Assembly (NCBI GenBank): GCA_963971285.1
Contig: OZ020256.1
Location: 6,574,501 to 6,638,500, forward strand
Direction of reading: 5' to 3'
Source of the DNA: Astropecten irregularis
Taxonomy: Eukaryota; Echinodermata; Asteroidea; Paxillosida; Astropectinidae
DNA length: 64,000 nt
A model generated the notes under the pieces. It worked only from the letters and a program-made list of their open reading frames with translations, made no database searches and was not told where the DNA came from. Made by a program: the position numbers and the translations under genes. Shown one piece after another: positions 27,701-35,900 of the stretch (within the stretch, counting starts at the first letter, position 1; every line of letters starts with the position of its first letter).

Positions 27701-29996
27701 ACAGGTCCTACCTGTTTTCCCGATATTTCGGCAGCTTCCGAACGGTGGACATTTGGGGGTAATTGTAAGCTGGACTACACGACACACGAACACCCTCGAC
27801 AAGTACAGCGATGGATGGTTGTTTTTTATCTTCTCGTCTACACAAGTTGCTTGTCAGTTATGTGCCAAAATCCCACGATTCTTACAGGATGATGATGTTA
27901 GTCCTTTTACCGAGTATAGTACCTTGACCTTCTATGACCCCAACACAATGTTGCGCGTCACTAGTGCAGGGCAACCATTGTCACAGTGAATCACAAGGTC
28001 CACAGCAGCTATACCACACATCGTTCATTGCTGTTTGTTGCCACTGTTTACTTTGTTGGTTGGCAATAACCTTGAACTGTGGCTGTTGGTTTTTCGTCGT
28101 CAATGGCTCTTTACAAACGTCAGATTAAGTGCTTAAAAGAATGCTTTGTGCAACTGGCAATATTCCTTGAACGCCGGTCACATACCGAGTTTGTTTTGTT
28201 ATCTATACAAGTTTAGGAATTTTGAACTTTTCGCTTCAATGGAAGACTAGACACTAATTCAGTGTAATTCTGTTTGCTTACTGTAACAACAGTGTTACTG
28301 CTTGAACAAACAATAGCGCCCTCTATACTTACGGAGCAACTAATGCTTGACACATCAGGGGCCAATTTCATGAAACTGTTCAGCACAAAAATTTGCTTAG
28401 GACAAAAATGTCTCGCCCAATAAAACAATCCACCATTGAAAATTCCATTTGATATTCATGGTCAGCGAACAACAGCCAAAGAACAATCACAAGTGATACA
28501 CAACACATGGAAATTAAGTTGTTAACCCTGTAAAAGAAATGTCATGCTTAGCAATTTTTTTTGTGCTTTTATGAAATTGGCCCCAGTTCGATGATCCACT
28601 TCACACAAAGTCCACCTTTGCCGCTCATTGTACTCATATCTTATTCATGTAAGTCGTCTCCGGGGAATAAGACTGTATTTGGGTTTTTTGTTTAAACGAA
28701 GACAACTCATAGGACACAACTCCTGTGGCAGCTGTAATGCAGTATAGGCCTACTTGAGACCCAACACCCAACACCCAGAGATATTCAAGACTCAAGAGCA
28801 AGCCAAAACCGGTGCGTCTCGGAGATCATTGCTAAATGAGTTAAAAAACCAATAGGACTGACTGGTCTACGAACATCAACAATTTCAGGACTGACAAATA
28901 AGATTCTGACTGTACTGGATCAAGTTGAACACGAGACGATACTCGGTAAGCTAAGCTTAGCCTTAGCACGGAAAAAGTTCCTAATTTCTCCATGCGTGCA
29001 CGTTCTCCCCAGTCTCCAGAAGACAACATGGCCATAATTTGAAGTCATTGGATTGTCATAACACCTAATATGTGCACCTGCCGTTGTTAAAATTTGGACC
29101 GTCTTTGTAAAAAGAACATTGTATTTCCAGAGCAATTTGCCGACTTACCTCCAATTTATAGGACAGACTTAAAGGTAGTATCATTCTTTGGTTTTGGTCA
29201 AAGAAATACAGATTCATGGGCAAAAATATCCAGGAAGATAAAGTAAAAGTAATCTGTGAAAATATCAGTCCCATACGGTGCCAACTTTTTGAGAAAACAG
29301 TGAAAAACGGCCACAGTATTTCTTAAGTCTTTCTCTTTTATTTTTTATATTTTAAAAGATCAACAAGATTTTCGGTCGTTGTTTTACTAATTACTGGATA
29401 AATACACCATTTCAGGCGAAAAAATGTTAACAGTATGTTTCTACCACCACCATTTTCATACCATGTATGTTATACGTTATACGTAAATCTGTGAACATTT
29501 CTGTTTTGGTATGATAGTACCTTTAAAATACAATTAACTGCCCCAAACAGCTCATCAGCCAAAATGAAGACCTAAAATTTATAGAATGCTTGGAGTTATA
29601 GGCCTGACGTTTCGAACCGTTAGCAGGATCCCTTCCATAAAGATCCTGCTATAGGGTCGACACCTCAGAACCTCCTAATATTCCAAGCAAAAATTTTAAG
29701 AAAGTCCTACTGATCAAAAGCTGTCTCCAACTAGCTTACCTAGGCATAGTGCTGTGACGGCGACCAGGGTTACCACCGGATCCCTCCAATATCGACGTCA
29801 TGGTCTTGTTGCGGACGAGCGGCCGCCCGGGCCCGCCACCGCCGCGGAGCGTCGAGACCTCGTCTGCTCCCTGTTGGTCCGGAGCTCCTGTACCAGTGAG
29901 GGAACCGGCACCTGTAACCGGGGCCGAGATCATGTTGCTCACCGACTGCGATCGGTGGCGAAGTGACGGCCTATCAGGGGGTGAAGCAGCCTCCAT
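3655..29996 (-). CDS. CNBD2-like: Gene A: CNBD2-like protein with two cyclic-nucleotide-binding domains (18 coding exons)
   Basis: Eighteen exons with GT..AG borders join in one frame (1944 bases, 647 residues plus TGA): 29996-29740, 20754-20622, 19436-19366, 17689-17506, 16469-16395, 15189-15101, 14315-14242, 13594-13539, 13397-13314, 12660-12596, 12267-12187, 11436-11376, 10587-10380, 8595-8465, 6362-6249, 5690-5643, 4755-4666, 3777-3655. The N-terminal ~130 residues are low-complexity, rich in Gly, Ser and Arg. A conserved helical region follows (~131-270), then CNB-A (~270-390), with the cassette FGENDLIRGCKRTSTV near 312-328. CNB-B (~389-607) is split by a ~120-residue insertion and ends with a degenerate cassette (FGLLSIL, no arginine). 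No membrane segment, kinase or channel domain is visible, so it is probably a soluble cAMP/cGMP receptor. In mammals CNBD2 (CRIS) is a cAMP-binding sperm protein; the same role here is inference. The ATG is the first in frame in exon 1, and further 5' exons are possible. The family call is by motif and architecture, without a database search. Confidence 0.82.
4192..4470. repeat. Poly-C/poly-G element
   Basis: gctagggggggctgtagccc and tagcccccccccc runs, then cttctagccccccaaacatt, ttggctctagaact. A related decayed copy is at 6890-6990, and looser poly-G elements at 7725-7980 and 26634-26790. In gene A introns. Confidence 0.55.
4666..4755 (-). CDS. Gene A exon 17
   Basis: Acceptor tttcacag, donor ATGAGG|GTGAGT. 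Encodes VSQGAEAIRINKAFFLKYTD then ERVFTQIEMR, the last beta strand and C helix of CNB-B. Compare VSEGAECVLVSKRFFL in gene B and VSRGAECIMIQKDFL in gene C. Confidence 0.88.
5643..5690 (-). CDS. Gene A exon 16 (degenerate CNB-B cassette)
   Basis: Acceptor gtttgcag, donor AGTTTG|GTAAGT. Encodes GLLSILPSFKETSVSL. With the preceding exon it reads VFGLLSIL, so the cassette Glu is replaced by Leu and there is no cassette Arg. This 48-base exon is shorter than the ORF-length cutoff. Confidence 0.85.
5961..6125. repeat. Palindromic element of about 165 bases
   Basis: Left atagggctccgcgcttttga pairs with right gcacggagccctatt; inner cagatgttcggacaaata pairs with tatttgtctgaacatc. Confidence 0.65.
6249..6362 (-). 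CDS. Gene A exon 15
   Basis: Acceptor tatatag|AAACC, donor GTCTTT|GTAAGT. Encodes KPRKLQECSGPNGCIKRGSE then LDIPYCVRVAELEAGDVF, the return of the CNB-B beta roll just before its cassette. Confidence 0.88.
6590..6835. repeat. Short-unit minisatellite (tgttactgatag)n
   Basis: About 20 imperfect copies of a 9-12-base unit (gtgttactgatagtgtaact). In a gene A intron. Confidence 0.88.
6980..7128. repeat. Long hairpin of about 150 bases
   Basis: Left gtcgatttcactaacgcttt, gcgatcattgccaaaatcca..; right gattgcaaagcattagtgaa, attggccc. Central arms ccatcgctaaacggaaaatc and aattttccgttaagcgatgg. Confidence 0.75.
8465..8595 (-). CDS. Gene A exon 14 (CNB-B insertion)
   Basis: Acceptor cccctacag, donor ACTGAG|GTATGT. 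Encodes ATFLTTPKPHSAGSSNFKQR then APISGIPDSILERRRNLKPG. The 131-base length and 2-0 phase equal gene C exon 58201-58331. Confidence 0.85.
9640..9840 (-). mobile_element. tRNA-derived SINE
   Basis: Reverse copy of the same family. Its tRNA-like head is at about 9708-9783, with B box complement ggattcgaacc. Flanks share the ttgttcgtttggcagtcag body and the accacaagggaa tail. In the gene A intron between exons 13 and 14. Confidence 0.72.
10010..10285 (+). mobile_element. tRNA-derived SINE, long copy
   Basis: Begins with the gagtgatccccatgtaccat body module, then ggctgccaaacgaacaaaga, a decayed tRNA-like part (ggctcagttggtagagggcc, ggtttgaatcc) and the ttctttgttcacttttcaat tail. Confidence 0.7.
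10380..10587 (-). CDS. Gene A exon 13
   Basis: Acceptor cgtcccag|GGTACC, donor GGCAGAG|GTAGGA. Starts GTCDVLKRLVPGVCSMDPTK, the end of a CNB beta strand. The rest is a polar linker containing MTPQDSAVSAPSGR. A MITE end lies about 20 bases upstream of the acceptor. Confidence 0.88.
11085..11260. repeat. CAG/CAA-rich simple repeat
   Basis: Imperfect (cag/caa) run such as cagcagcagaaaatcagcca and gcagcagcaacagcagcatg. Between gene A exons 12 and 13; no long open frame. Confidence 0.75.
11376..11436 (-). CDS. Gene A exon 12 (start of CNB-B)
   Basis: Acceptor ccttgcag, donor AAATCG|GTAAGC. Encodes RPGQVIVPDSNTNDWIYVVK then S. The 61-base length equals gene C exon 59721-59781 (RGQVIVKDSNKSDWVYVVKS). 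Confidence 0.9.
11758..11850 (+). mobile_element. SINE 3' fragment nested in a MITE
   Basis: Only the B-box half (ggttcaaatcccactccagt) and the tail remain. Family-1 MITE sequence flanks it on both sides (11584-11757 and 11851-11978). Confidence 0.65.
12187..12267 (-). CDS. Gene A exon 11
   Basis: Acceptor tttttctag, donor TACAG|GTGGGT. Encodes TIAVFQMWGGLDKLLDSPVN then WGIQNY. Aligns with gene C exon 60241-60318 (78 bases, one codon shorter). Confidence 0.87.
12596..12660 (-). CDS. Gene A exon 10
   Basis: Acceptor tttggtag, donor TTGAG|GTAAGC. Encodes DYAEVFDTKLNIKPEDCIAY then L and the first two bases of Ser. It is the linker helix after CNB-A and the first third of the single 207-base gene B exon. 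Confidence 0.88.
12888..13202 (+). mobile_element. Family-2 MITE (relative of family 1)
   Basis: Shares the middle of family 1 but has other ends: acaggattggtaacatgccc at the left and ccaatcatgtattgtacctt at the right, which are inverted. Further copies at 31490-31793 (left end missing) and 32045-32214 (half, reversed). Confidence 0.65.
13314..13397 (-). CDS. Gene A exon 9 (CNB-A cassette)
   Basis: Acceptor ttttgcag, donor TCAGAG|GTATTC. Encodes ENDLIRGCKRTSTVMTKNKV then EMFCLHSE. It supplies the cassette Glu and the phosphate-contacting Arg (KRTSTV). It is 84 bases, the same as the matching gene B exon (43592-43675). Confidence 0.92.
13539..13594 (-). CDS. Gene A exon 8
   Basis: Acceptor accaacag, donor TTTGGG|GTAAGT. 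Encodes LTETMAGQTYLLNKGDKFG. The glycine is the G of the FGE cassette motif completed by the next exon. Confidence 0.88.
14242..14315 (-). CDS. Gene A exon 7 (start of CNB-A)
   Basis: Acceptor gcatgtag, donor AGCT|GTAAGT. Encodes YGPNRVVIKEGQEAEGLYIV then LSGS, the typical early beta strands of a CNB jelly roll. The 74-base length equals the gene C exon 61152-61225. Confidence 0.92.
15101..15189 (-). CDS. Gene A exon 6
   Basis: Acceptor ttttttcag, donor GACGA|GTAAGT. Encodes IVRSMQHVEEFAKYPPEVQK then KMCEYAWYDE, the helix leading into CNB-A. It is 89 bases, identical in length to gene C exon 62225-62313, which has a similar peptide (FAEYPLHMQEKL). Confidence 0.9.
15324..15701. mobile_element. 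Long-TIR MITE, single copy
   Basis: Left end ttaaaggcattgcatacgtt, right end acgtatgcaatccctttaaa, inverted, about 378 bases. No coding frame. In the gene A intron between exons 5 and 6. Confidence 0.7.
16395..16469 (-). CDS. Gene A exon 5
   Basis: Acceptor gttaacag, donor GAAAAT|GTAAGT. Encodes EGIPKRIKDLLRVPEEERTQ plus EQIEN. It is 75 bases, phase 0 to 0, the same length and phase as the matching gene B exon (40115-40189). Confidence 0.88.
17506..17689 (-). CDS. Gene A exon 4
   Basis: Acceptor gtccag|GGCTGCC, donor CGAGGG|GTAAAA. Encodes AASEKALKGSLLEVVQNIMS and a linker ending TEFQRFSKRG. Enters in phase 2 (AG+G = Arg) and leaves in phase 0. A MITE starts about 45 bases into the downstream intron. 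Confidence 0.8.
18577..18940 (+). mobile_element. Family-1 MITE, full-length reference copy
   Basis: About 364 bases with matching ends: taaaggtagtatcatacttt at the left, and its complement aagtatgatactacctttaa at the right. No transposase frame, so it is non-autonomous. Other copies (some partial): 2242-2589, 8886-8984, 10608-10890, 11584-11978, 12328-12478, 17187-17460, 24493-24733, 29169-29526, 32692-32994, 33958-34320, 35077-35788 (two), 35866-36080, 38935-39180, 40010-40103, 40769-41132, 48636-48998, 55765-56119, 58412-58756, 61280-61632. Confidence 0.85.
19366..19436 (-). CDS. Gene A exon 3
   Basis: Acceptor ctcgacag, donor ATGAG|GTATTT. Encodes PYDRFKLKANAVRWLCMACM, an amphipathic helix-like stretch. 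The 71-base length equals the matching gene B exon (38768-38838). It was found because exons 2 and 4 are phase-incompatible without it. Confidence 0.75.
19551..19794. mobile_element. Family-3 palindromic MITE (GGGGCCAATTTCATA), full copy
   Basis: About 244 bases. Left end aggggccaatttcatataac, right end tatgaaattggccccaggt. The core contains gtcagcgaacaacagccaaa and acatggaa-like sequence. Other copies: 3228-3437, 17857-18050, 28358-28586, 31795-31975 (partial), 40248-40618 (interrupted), 50443-50683, 55041-55284. Confidence 0.85.
20622..20754 (-). CDS. Gene A exon 2
   Basis: Acceptor tttcag|GAGG, donor CCCAAG|GTGAGT. Encodes RVAVVSQYDRKLGGSAGSRP and a basic-acidic linker ending EVPSGPK. Enters with one base completing AGG and leaves in phase 0. 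GC-rich against its flanks. Confidence 0.75.
20869..21030. mobile_element. Family-6 palindrome (TCGATTTCACGAAAGGC)
   Basis: Left cgatttcacgaaaggctaag, right gtaaatctttgtgaaattga. The internal gctaagcaaagtgtgatgtc is shared with 53568-53712. A related element lies at 36807-36950. Confidence 0.65.
21050..26330. other. Gene A intron 1, right part
   Basis: Only repeats recognised (22905-23075, 24283-24420, 24493-24733). Short open frames at 21361-21661 and 23860-24093 have no splice sites or motifs to support them. Confidence 0.5.
22905..23075. repeat. Copy of the AGGATC hairpin repeat
   Basis: Contains agatcctgttaggatcgaaa next to inverted cctaactccaagcatttt and cttggagttaggagg-type ends, and ttggctgatgagcagtttgc. 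Same family as the insertion at 40431-40548. Confidence 0.65.
26334..26593 (+). CDS. Gene B candidate exon 1
   Basis: A GC-rich island with a frame opening at ATG (MVDHTGAERSSRTF) and ending AGAAAAAG|GTAAGG in phase 2, as gene B exon 2 requires. The join gives a basic run, SSRKRSKKKR. An internal Met (MDGVRGLFLARPDG) is also possible. It lies in gene A's first intron on the other strand. Another frame of this island (MATKIHRHDPGTSEDAARRL) is also open to the donor but leaves phase 1 and does not fit exon 2. Confidence 0.45.
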
Positions 29997-32900
29997 TCCA
30001 ACAAACACATGCAGTGATGACTTACTTGACTGGGATAATGTCCATGCGGTAGTTGCAATGACGGCACCCTCCTTAACTCTGGCAGCTCAACTTCTCTAAA
30101 CAACAACAACAACAACATTGGCTCATTAATGTCCAAGCCACTAAATGGTCGCTTTTTCGAGAATCAGCTGACGGCTGTTACTCCTAGAAGGCTGTGACAA
30201 TTCGCATTATTATTAGACCAACATCATCTCCATAGAAACTTTGGACATTTGCAACAACTTGAAAAGGTCCAACATTAGAACTTCGGGCATAAATAAGTAC
30301 CTTATCACTCATAATAATGTACCGAGCACCAGGAACGTTATAATCAATTCTCTACACCGGTGAGCAGTTTGTGCAATTATGGTGACAGCCGTCCATCTTT
30401 GTTCAACTTCAATGGTGATGCAATGGCTTCCTGTTGCAGAGGAAGAAGTCAGCCGGGCATCAATTAGATTGTCTGAGCTAGCGATCGAATCACTACTAAT
30501 CACCTGCTTTCTAATGGCAAAATTCATCAACACGAAGTGCAATAAAGCTGACGATTTGGGCTAAAGGAAATGAAAGCCACTAAATAATGACCCAGCAGGC
30601 TGTGGCAGTTCTCACTCGGTGGACAGCAGCAAACAAAAGGTGCTCTACCGACGTTTACCATCCCCAGCGGATCAGAGTGTGAAGCTCGCCGAGGTTTGGC
30701 TCTTCATTCACCCACCGACTGCTTCACTTGCTGGCCCACCACCGGACGAAAGAAGGCAACCTCATCAACATCAACAGGGCGATAAACTCATCCAGGAAAG
30801 ATGATCAACACTTGCCTCTGGGAACGGAGAAGAGGACCTCTGAGACGATCCAAACGGTAGATGTCCCTGTTATCAGTTTCCCTCCCATTGATGTGTATAA
30901 AGACTACTGGTATGCGTGTAAGGCTCTACTGTTGTTGACACTGTAGGGGCGTTGAATTATGAATGTCTGGGTAAATAAAACCAATTGTGATCACCAGGGT
31001 TAGTAATTAATAGAAGTAAAGGCAAGCTGCCATAAGCTGTTAAGCGTCTTATTCGCCAAGAGATGCGTGTTGGAGAAATCAATAAATATTCGGCCAATAA
31101 GAGACTGCACTATGAGTTGAGATATATCCATTCCCTTAGAAAACCAACTATGGACGGGGGTTGATATTTTTTGTGTCGGTCCAGTTTCGGCTTACTGCCT
31201 CCCTCCTGTGAAGCAGGGCCAATTTTATAGAGCAAGCACAAACTTTTCTTAAAGGGACCAGGATTTGCAAGGCCACCAAAAAAATAGTTGAGTTTAAGAC
31301 AGAAAATGGACTCAACAGTTCGTAAACAGTGCAAACAGACACCATGGGAAATCTTGGTTCATCGGATGCTGGGTTTTTCAAGAAAATCAAGATTTAGTGT
31401 CTTTTCCAAAGATCGTTCGTCCGAACGATTTTTGGAGCAAACATAAAGGACACCCTCACTTGAGTTGTTTTAGTTATCCCCTTTCACTCAAGGTATGAAG
31501 ATGGTGCTGGTAGAAACATACCGTTGAAATATTTCCACGTGAAATGCTGTCACGTTTATCCAGAAATTAGTAAAACAAAGACCGAAAACAGTTTTGATCT
31601 CGGGGTACGATCAAAACTATTCTTCACGTTTTATAAGAAAAATTGAGTCGGGTTTTCGCTATTTTCTCGTGACTCAGATGTCTGATTAAGCTCAAATTTT
31701 CACAGGTTTATTATAACATGTACATGTTTGATTAGACAAAGTATGGGTGCTGTCCTGTGACCTTTACCAATCATGTAGTGTACCTTTAAGCATGGAAAGT
31801 CTTCCCTAGTCAAACATGATTGCTAAACAAATTTTCAAGTGATGTTTACTGCTTTTGACTTGGACTAGGCCATTGTTTGCTGAGCGTAAAATTCACTTGG
31901 AGTTTTGGCTGGCATACTGGTTCTATTTACCAGGGTTTTAGGTGCTTAAGCAAAATTTGGTATGAATTTGGCCCTGTCACCTTCTGCTCGAGAAATTTGT
32001 AAGATTCGCAGTGCATCATCCCGCACTGCATCATAATACATGATTGCCATTCGGTCTTTGTTTTACTAATTTCTGGATAGATACACCATTTCAGGCGGAA
32101 ACATTTTAACGGTATGTTTCTACCAGCACCATCTTCATACCCTGAAAGTTATAAGTAAATCTGTGAACATTTCTGTTTGGGTGCGGTTACCAATCCTGTC
32201 CTGTACCTTTAACAGAAAATTGAATTCTCTTGGGTCTCTTCCTTCCTCCATGGATGGAGCTACTTCAATAGCAAGACATCGTCATACTGTAATTCATGAC
32301 CGTTATGTGTGCAAAAGGACTTAAAACTCCCGAGTGCATGTTTACTCACTTAAGTTTCTCAAAGCGAGAACGAGCACGCGTATAGCCAATAATATCCAAT
32401 GATCAACTTATAACGGTAGAGTTGTTGGTGTTTTTTGGTCTAGACTTGCGCGAGTCAACAAAACTTCAGTCTAGAACCGTTGCTAACATTCAGTACTGGA
32501 TTTGGATCTAGCCCGACAAGTTTAGGGTCTATTTTGAGGAGTTGTTTGCACCTTTGACCATAAAGCAACAACCGGAGCATACATTCAATTTTGTTCATTC
32601 CTAAAAAGGTCAAAGTATTGAACACATAATTATGAACAATTCATTTGCAAGTTTGATTCGGATATGTCTAAATTGCCTCCTGTATCTGCTGTTTAAAGGT
32701 AGTATCATACTTTGGTATAGCATACTGAAACAGGAATCTCCACAGATTAACCTATATTTTACAGGGTATAAAGATGGTGATGGTATAGAAACATACCGTT
32801 AAATGTCAGTTCTGCCTAAAATGTATTGTATTTATCAAGAAAAGAGTAAAACCAGTGACCAGAATTAATAAAAGAGAAAAGACACCGTGTGGGACTGAAA

Positions 32901-35900
32901 TTTTCACTGATGACTGTTACTGTATCTTCCTTGATATTTTTGCCCATGAATCTGAATTTCTTTGACAAAAACCATGATATTACCGGTACCTTTAATCATA
33001 ATTATGCTGTGTAAGCCTACAAGTGAAAGTTCATTTTCAAGTGATGTAGGCAACTGCACACTTCCACCAATGATGTGATGGGAAAGGTTTTCTTCGGATC
33101 CAAAATTACAGCTTAAGAGTCAGAAAGGTATATATAGGCCCATATACATTGTATATAGACGCCAGGGAGAAATATGTATGATAAAACTTACAGGTCTGTA
33201 TCAGATTATAACAAACGTAATTTATCATTATAAATTGGATGGAAATAACAGTGTTTGATCCTGATGTAAAATAGGAAAGCAACGATATAGGGGAGATTGC
33301 CACTCGGGAAAAAATTCATAAAATCATAAATTTTTAAACTTGTTCGACGACATTTCAATGGAATATAGTAAAGGGAGGCCTGTGCTGTCAAGCAGATATT
33401 GTTTCGTGAAAATTTGAAATGATACTTTTTTTTGTAAAACTGCGGGTCAAATGTCCAAGGTTATGTAAGAGGTCATGGGTATCCACTTTTAATTTGTTTA
33501 TGATAATGTCACTTAGAGAATCTAATCTTGGTCATTTTTATACCAAATTTGTAAATTTTTTGGAAATGTGACCGAGTTATGGTTAAATTATGTGAAAAGA
33601 GAGGGTCGGTGCAGAACATAAAAATGTCAATTATTTTAGGGACATGCGTCCCGGCCACATGGATGGATGGTTTGCACAAAAAATGTGCATGTATTCATTA
33701 CTCATTGATACCTACTTGTATACCAATTTTTGTAAAAATGGAAGAACCTAAGGTAAAAAGTGTGTTGGTCTGACATGGAATGACCCATGTACATTTGTTT
33801 TTGTGATTAATGATCGTATTCACTTGTTATACATTTTGTCTTAAATTTGGTTTTGCCACAATAGGTGTGGCACATTTAAAAATGTTCAAAATTCTTCATT
33901 AGTCTACTGTATCCACAAACAGTTCTGCTAAATGACTGAAACTCTAAGCCTAGTTCATTTAAAGGTATATATCATACTTTGGTAAGAGACCAAAACAGAA
34001 ATGTTCACAGATTAACCTATAACTTTCAGGGTATGAAGATGATGCTAGTGAAACCTACCGTTAAAATGTTTCTGCCTGAAATGGTGTATTTATCCAGAAA
34101 TTAGTAAAACAACGACCGAAAATCTTTTTGATCTTTTAAAAGATCAAAAATAGAAGAGAAAAGACTTAGGAAATACTGTGGCTGTTTTCACCGTTTTCTC
34201 AAAAAGCGGGCACCGTATGGGACTGAAATCTTCACAGATGACTGTTACTGTATCTTCCTTGAGTTTTGTCCATGAATATGTATTTCTTTGACAAAAACCA
34301 AAGTATGATACTACATTTAAAAGTATTTTAAAATTCTTCATGTTAGTGTACTGTATCCACAAACCTTTAGTACTAAAACTCTATGCCTATAGTTCATTTT
34401 ATGTCAATGTTTATAGGTATAATGCTTATGTTGTGCCTTGTATCCTAGTACTGGTGATCAACTCTGACATATATCCCAGTTACTCAGTCGATATTAAAAT
34501 CAATTGATCAAACACCTTTTAGCTCTCCTATACAATGGAGGTAGTATAGTGCGGTCCGAAAGATTCTAAAGGCAGCAGCAATGTGGAAAGTGTCAGCACC
34601 TGTCACGTGATCAGTTTGACTTTGCGAGTGCAAAGGTGAAAGTTCCAGGTCGTTCTGAGACTCGTCGCCATGACAACGTGTCCTCCAGGGATATATATCG
34701 CGTTCTTTATATAATCTGTGGATTTATATATGACCGGGTCAATAACAAGAATGTGCAGTTCATTTTGTTCTCTCTCAATCTACAGTATGTAACAAAAATT
34801 ATAACCATCAAATAGTAAACCACAAGGGAATCTGACTGAATTTTAATCAACATAACAAATTATGTTGATCTTCGATTTTGGAGAGAGACATTTTCAGACA
34901 CTAACATATGCCAAGGAAAAAATGTCGAAGTTCATTCCAGTGAAGAGTCTACCTGGTCCCTGACTTACCACAAATATCCCCTATTGTCTCAACTCAACCC
35001 TCAGGGGCGCATGCAGTCCACTATTTGCATATACCGTAGGCGACCTCAACAAGATGTCTCTAACAAGCCCCCATACTTTGGTAGCATACCGAAACAGAAA
35101 TCTTCACAGATTAACAGGGTATAAAGATGGTGATGGTAGAAACATACCGTTAATTTCTTTCTGCCTGAAATGCTGTATTTATCCAGAAAAGAGTAAAACA
35201 AGTGACCAAAATTATTTTTGATCTTTTAAAGATCAAAAATAAAAGAGAAAAGACTTTTAAAATACTGTGGCCGTTTTTCACCGTTTTCTCAAAAAGTGGG
35301 CACCGTATGGGACTGGAATTTTCATAGATGACTGTTACTGTATCTTCCTTGATATTTTCTTCCACGAATCTGTATTTCTTTGACAAAAACCAAAGTACGA
35401 TATTATACATTTTAAATGTAGTATCATACCAGTTTGGTAGCATACCGAAACAGAAATCTTCACAGATTAACAGGGTATAAAGATGGTGATGGTAGAAACA
35501 TACCGTTAATTTCTTTCTGCCTGAAATGCTGTATTTATCCAGAAAAGAGTAAAACAAGTGACCAAAATTATTTTTGATCTTTTAAAGATCAAAAATAAAA
35601 GAGAAAAGACTTTTAAAATACTGTGGCCGTTTTTCACCGTTTTCTCAAAAAGTGGGCACCGTATGGGACTGGAATTTTCATAGATGACTGTTACTGTATC
35701 TTCCTTGATATTTTCTTCCACGAATCTGTATTTCTTTGACAAAAACCAAAGTACGATATTATACATTTTAAATGTAGTATCATACCAGTTTGGTAGCATA
35801 CCGAAACATAAATCTTCACAGATTTACCTAAACCTTACAGTTTATGTGATGGTAGAAATATACAGTTAAAGGTACTATCATACTTTGGTACCGCAAAGCA

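Noticed and set aside
30309..30946. Cluster of short frames in a GC-richer patch
   Set aside because: None has a strong start or donor compatible with gene A or B. It may be promoter or 5' UTR sequence, but this is not supported.
35150..35799. 135- and 97-codon minus-strand frames
   Set aside because: Both are translations of family-1 MITE sequence in the tandem 356-bp copies.
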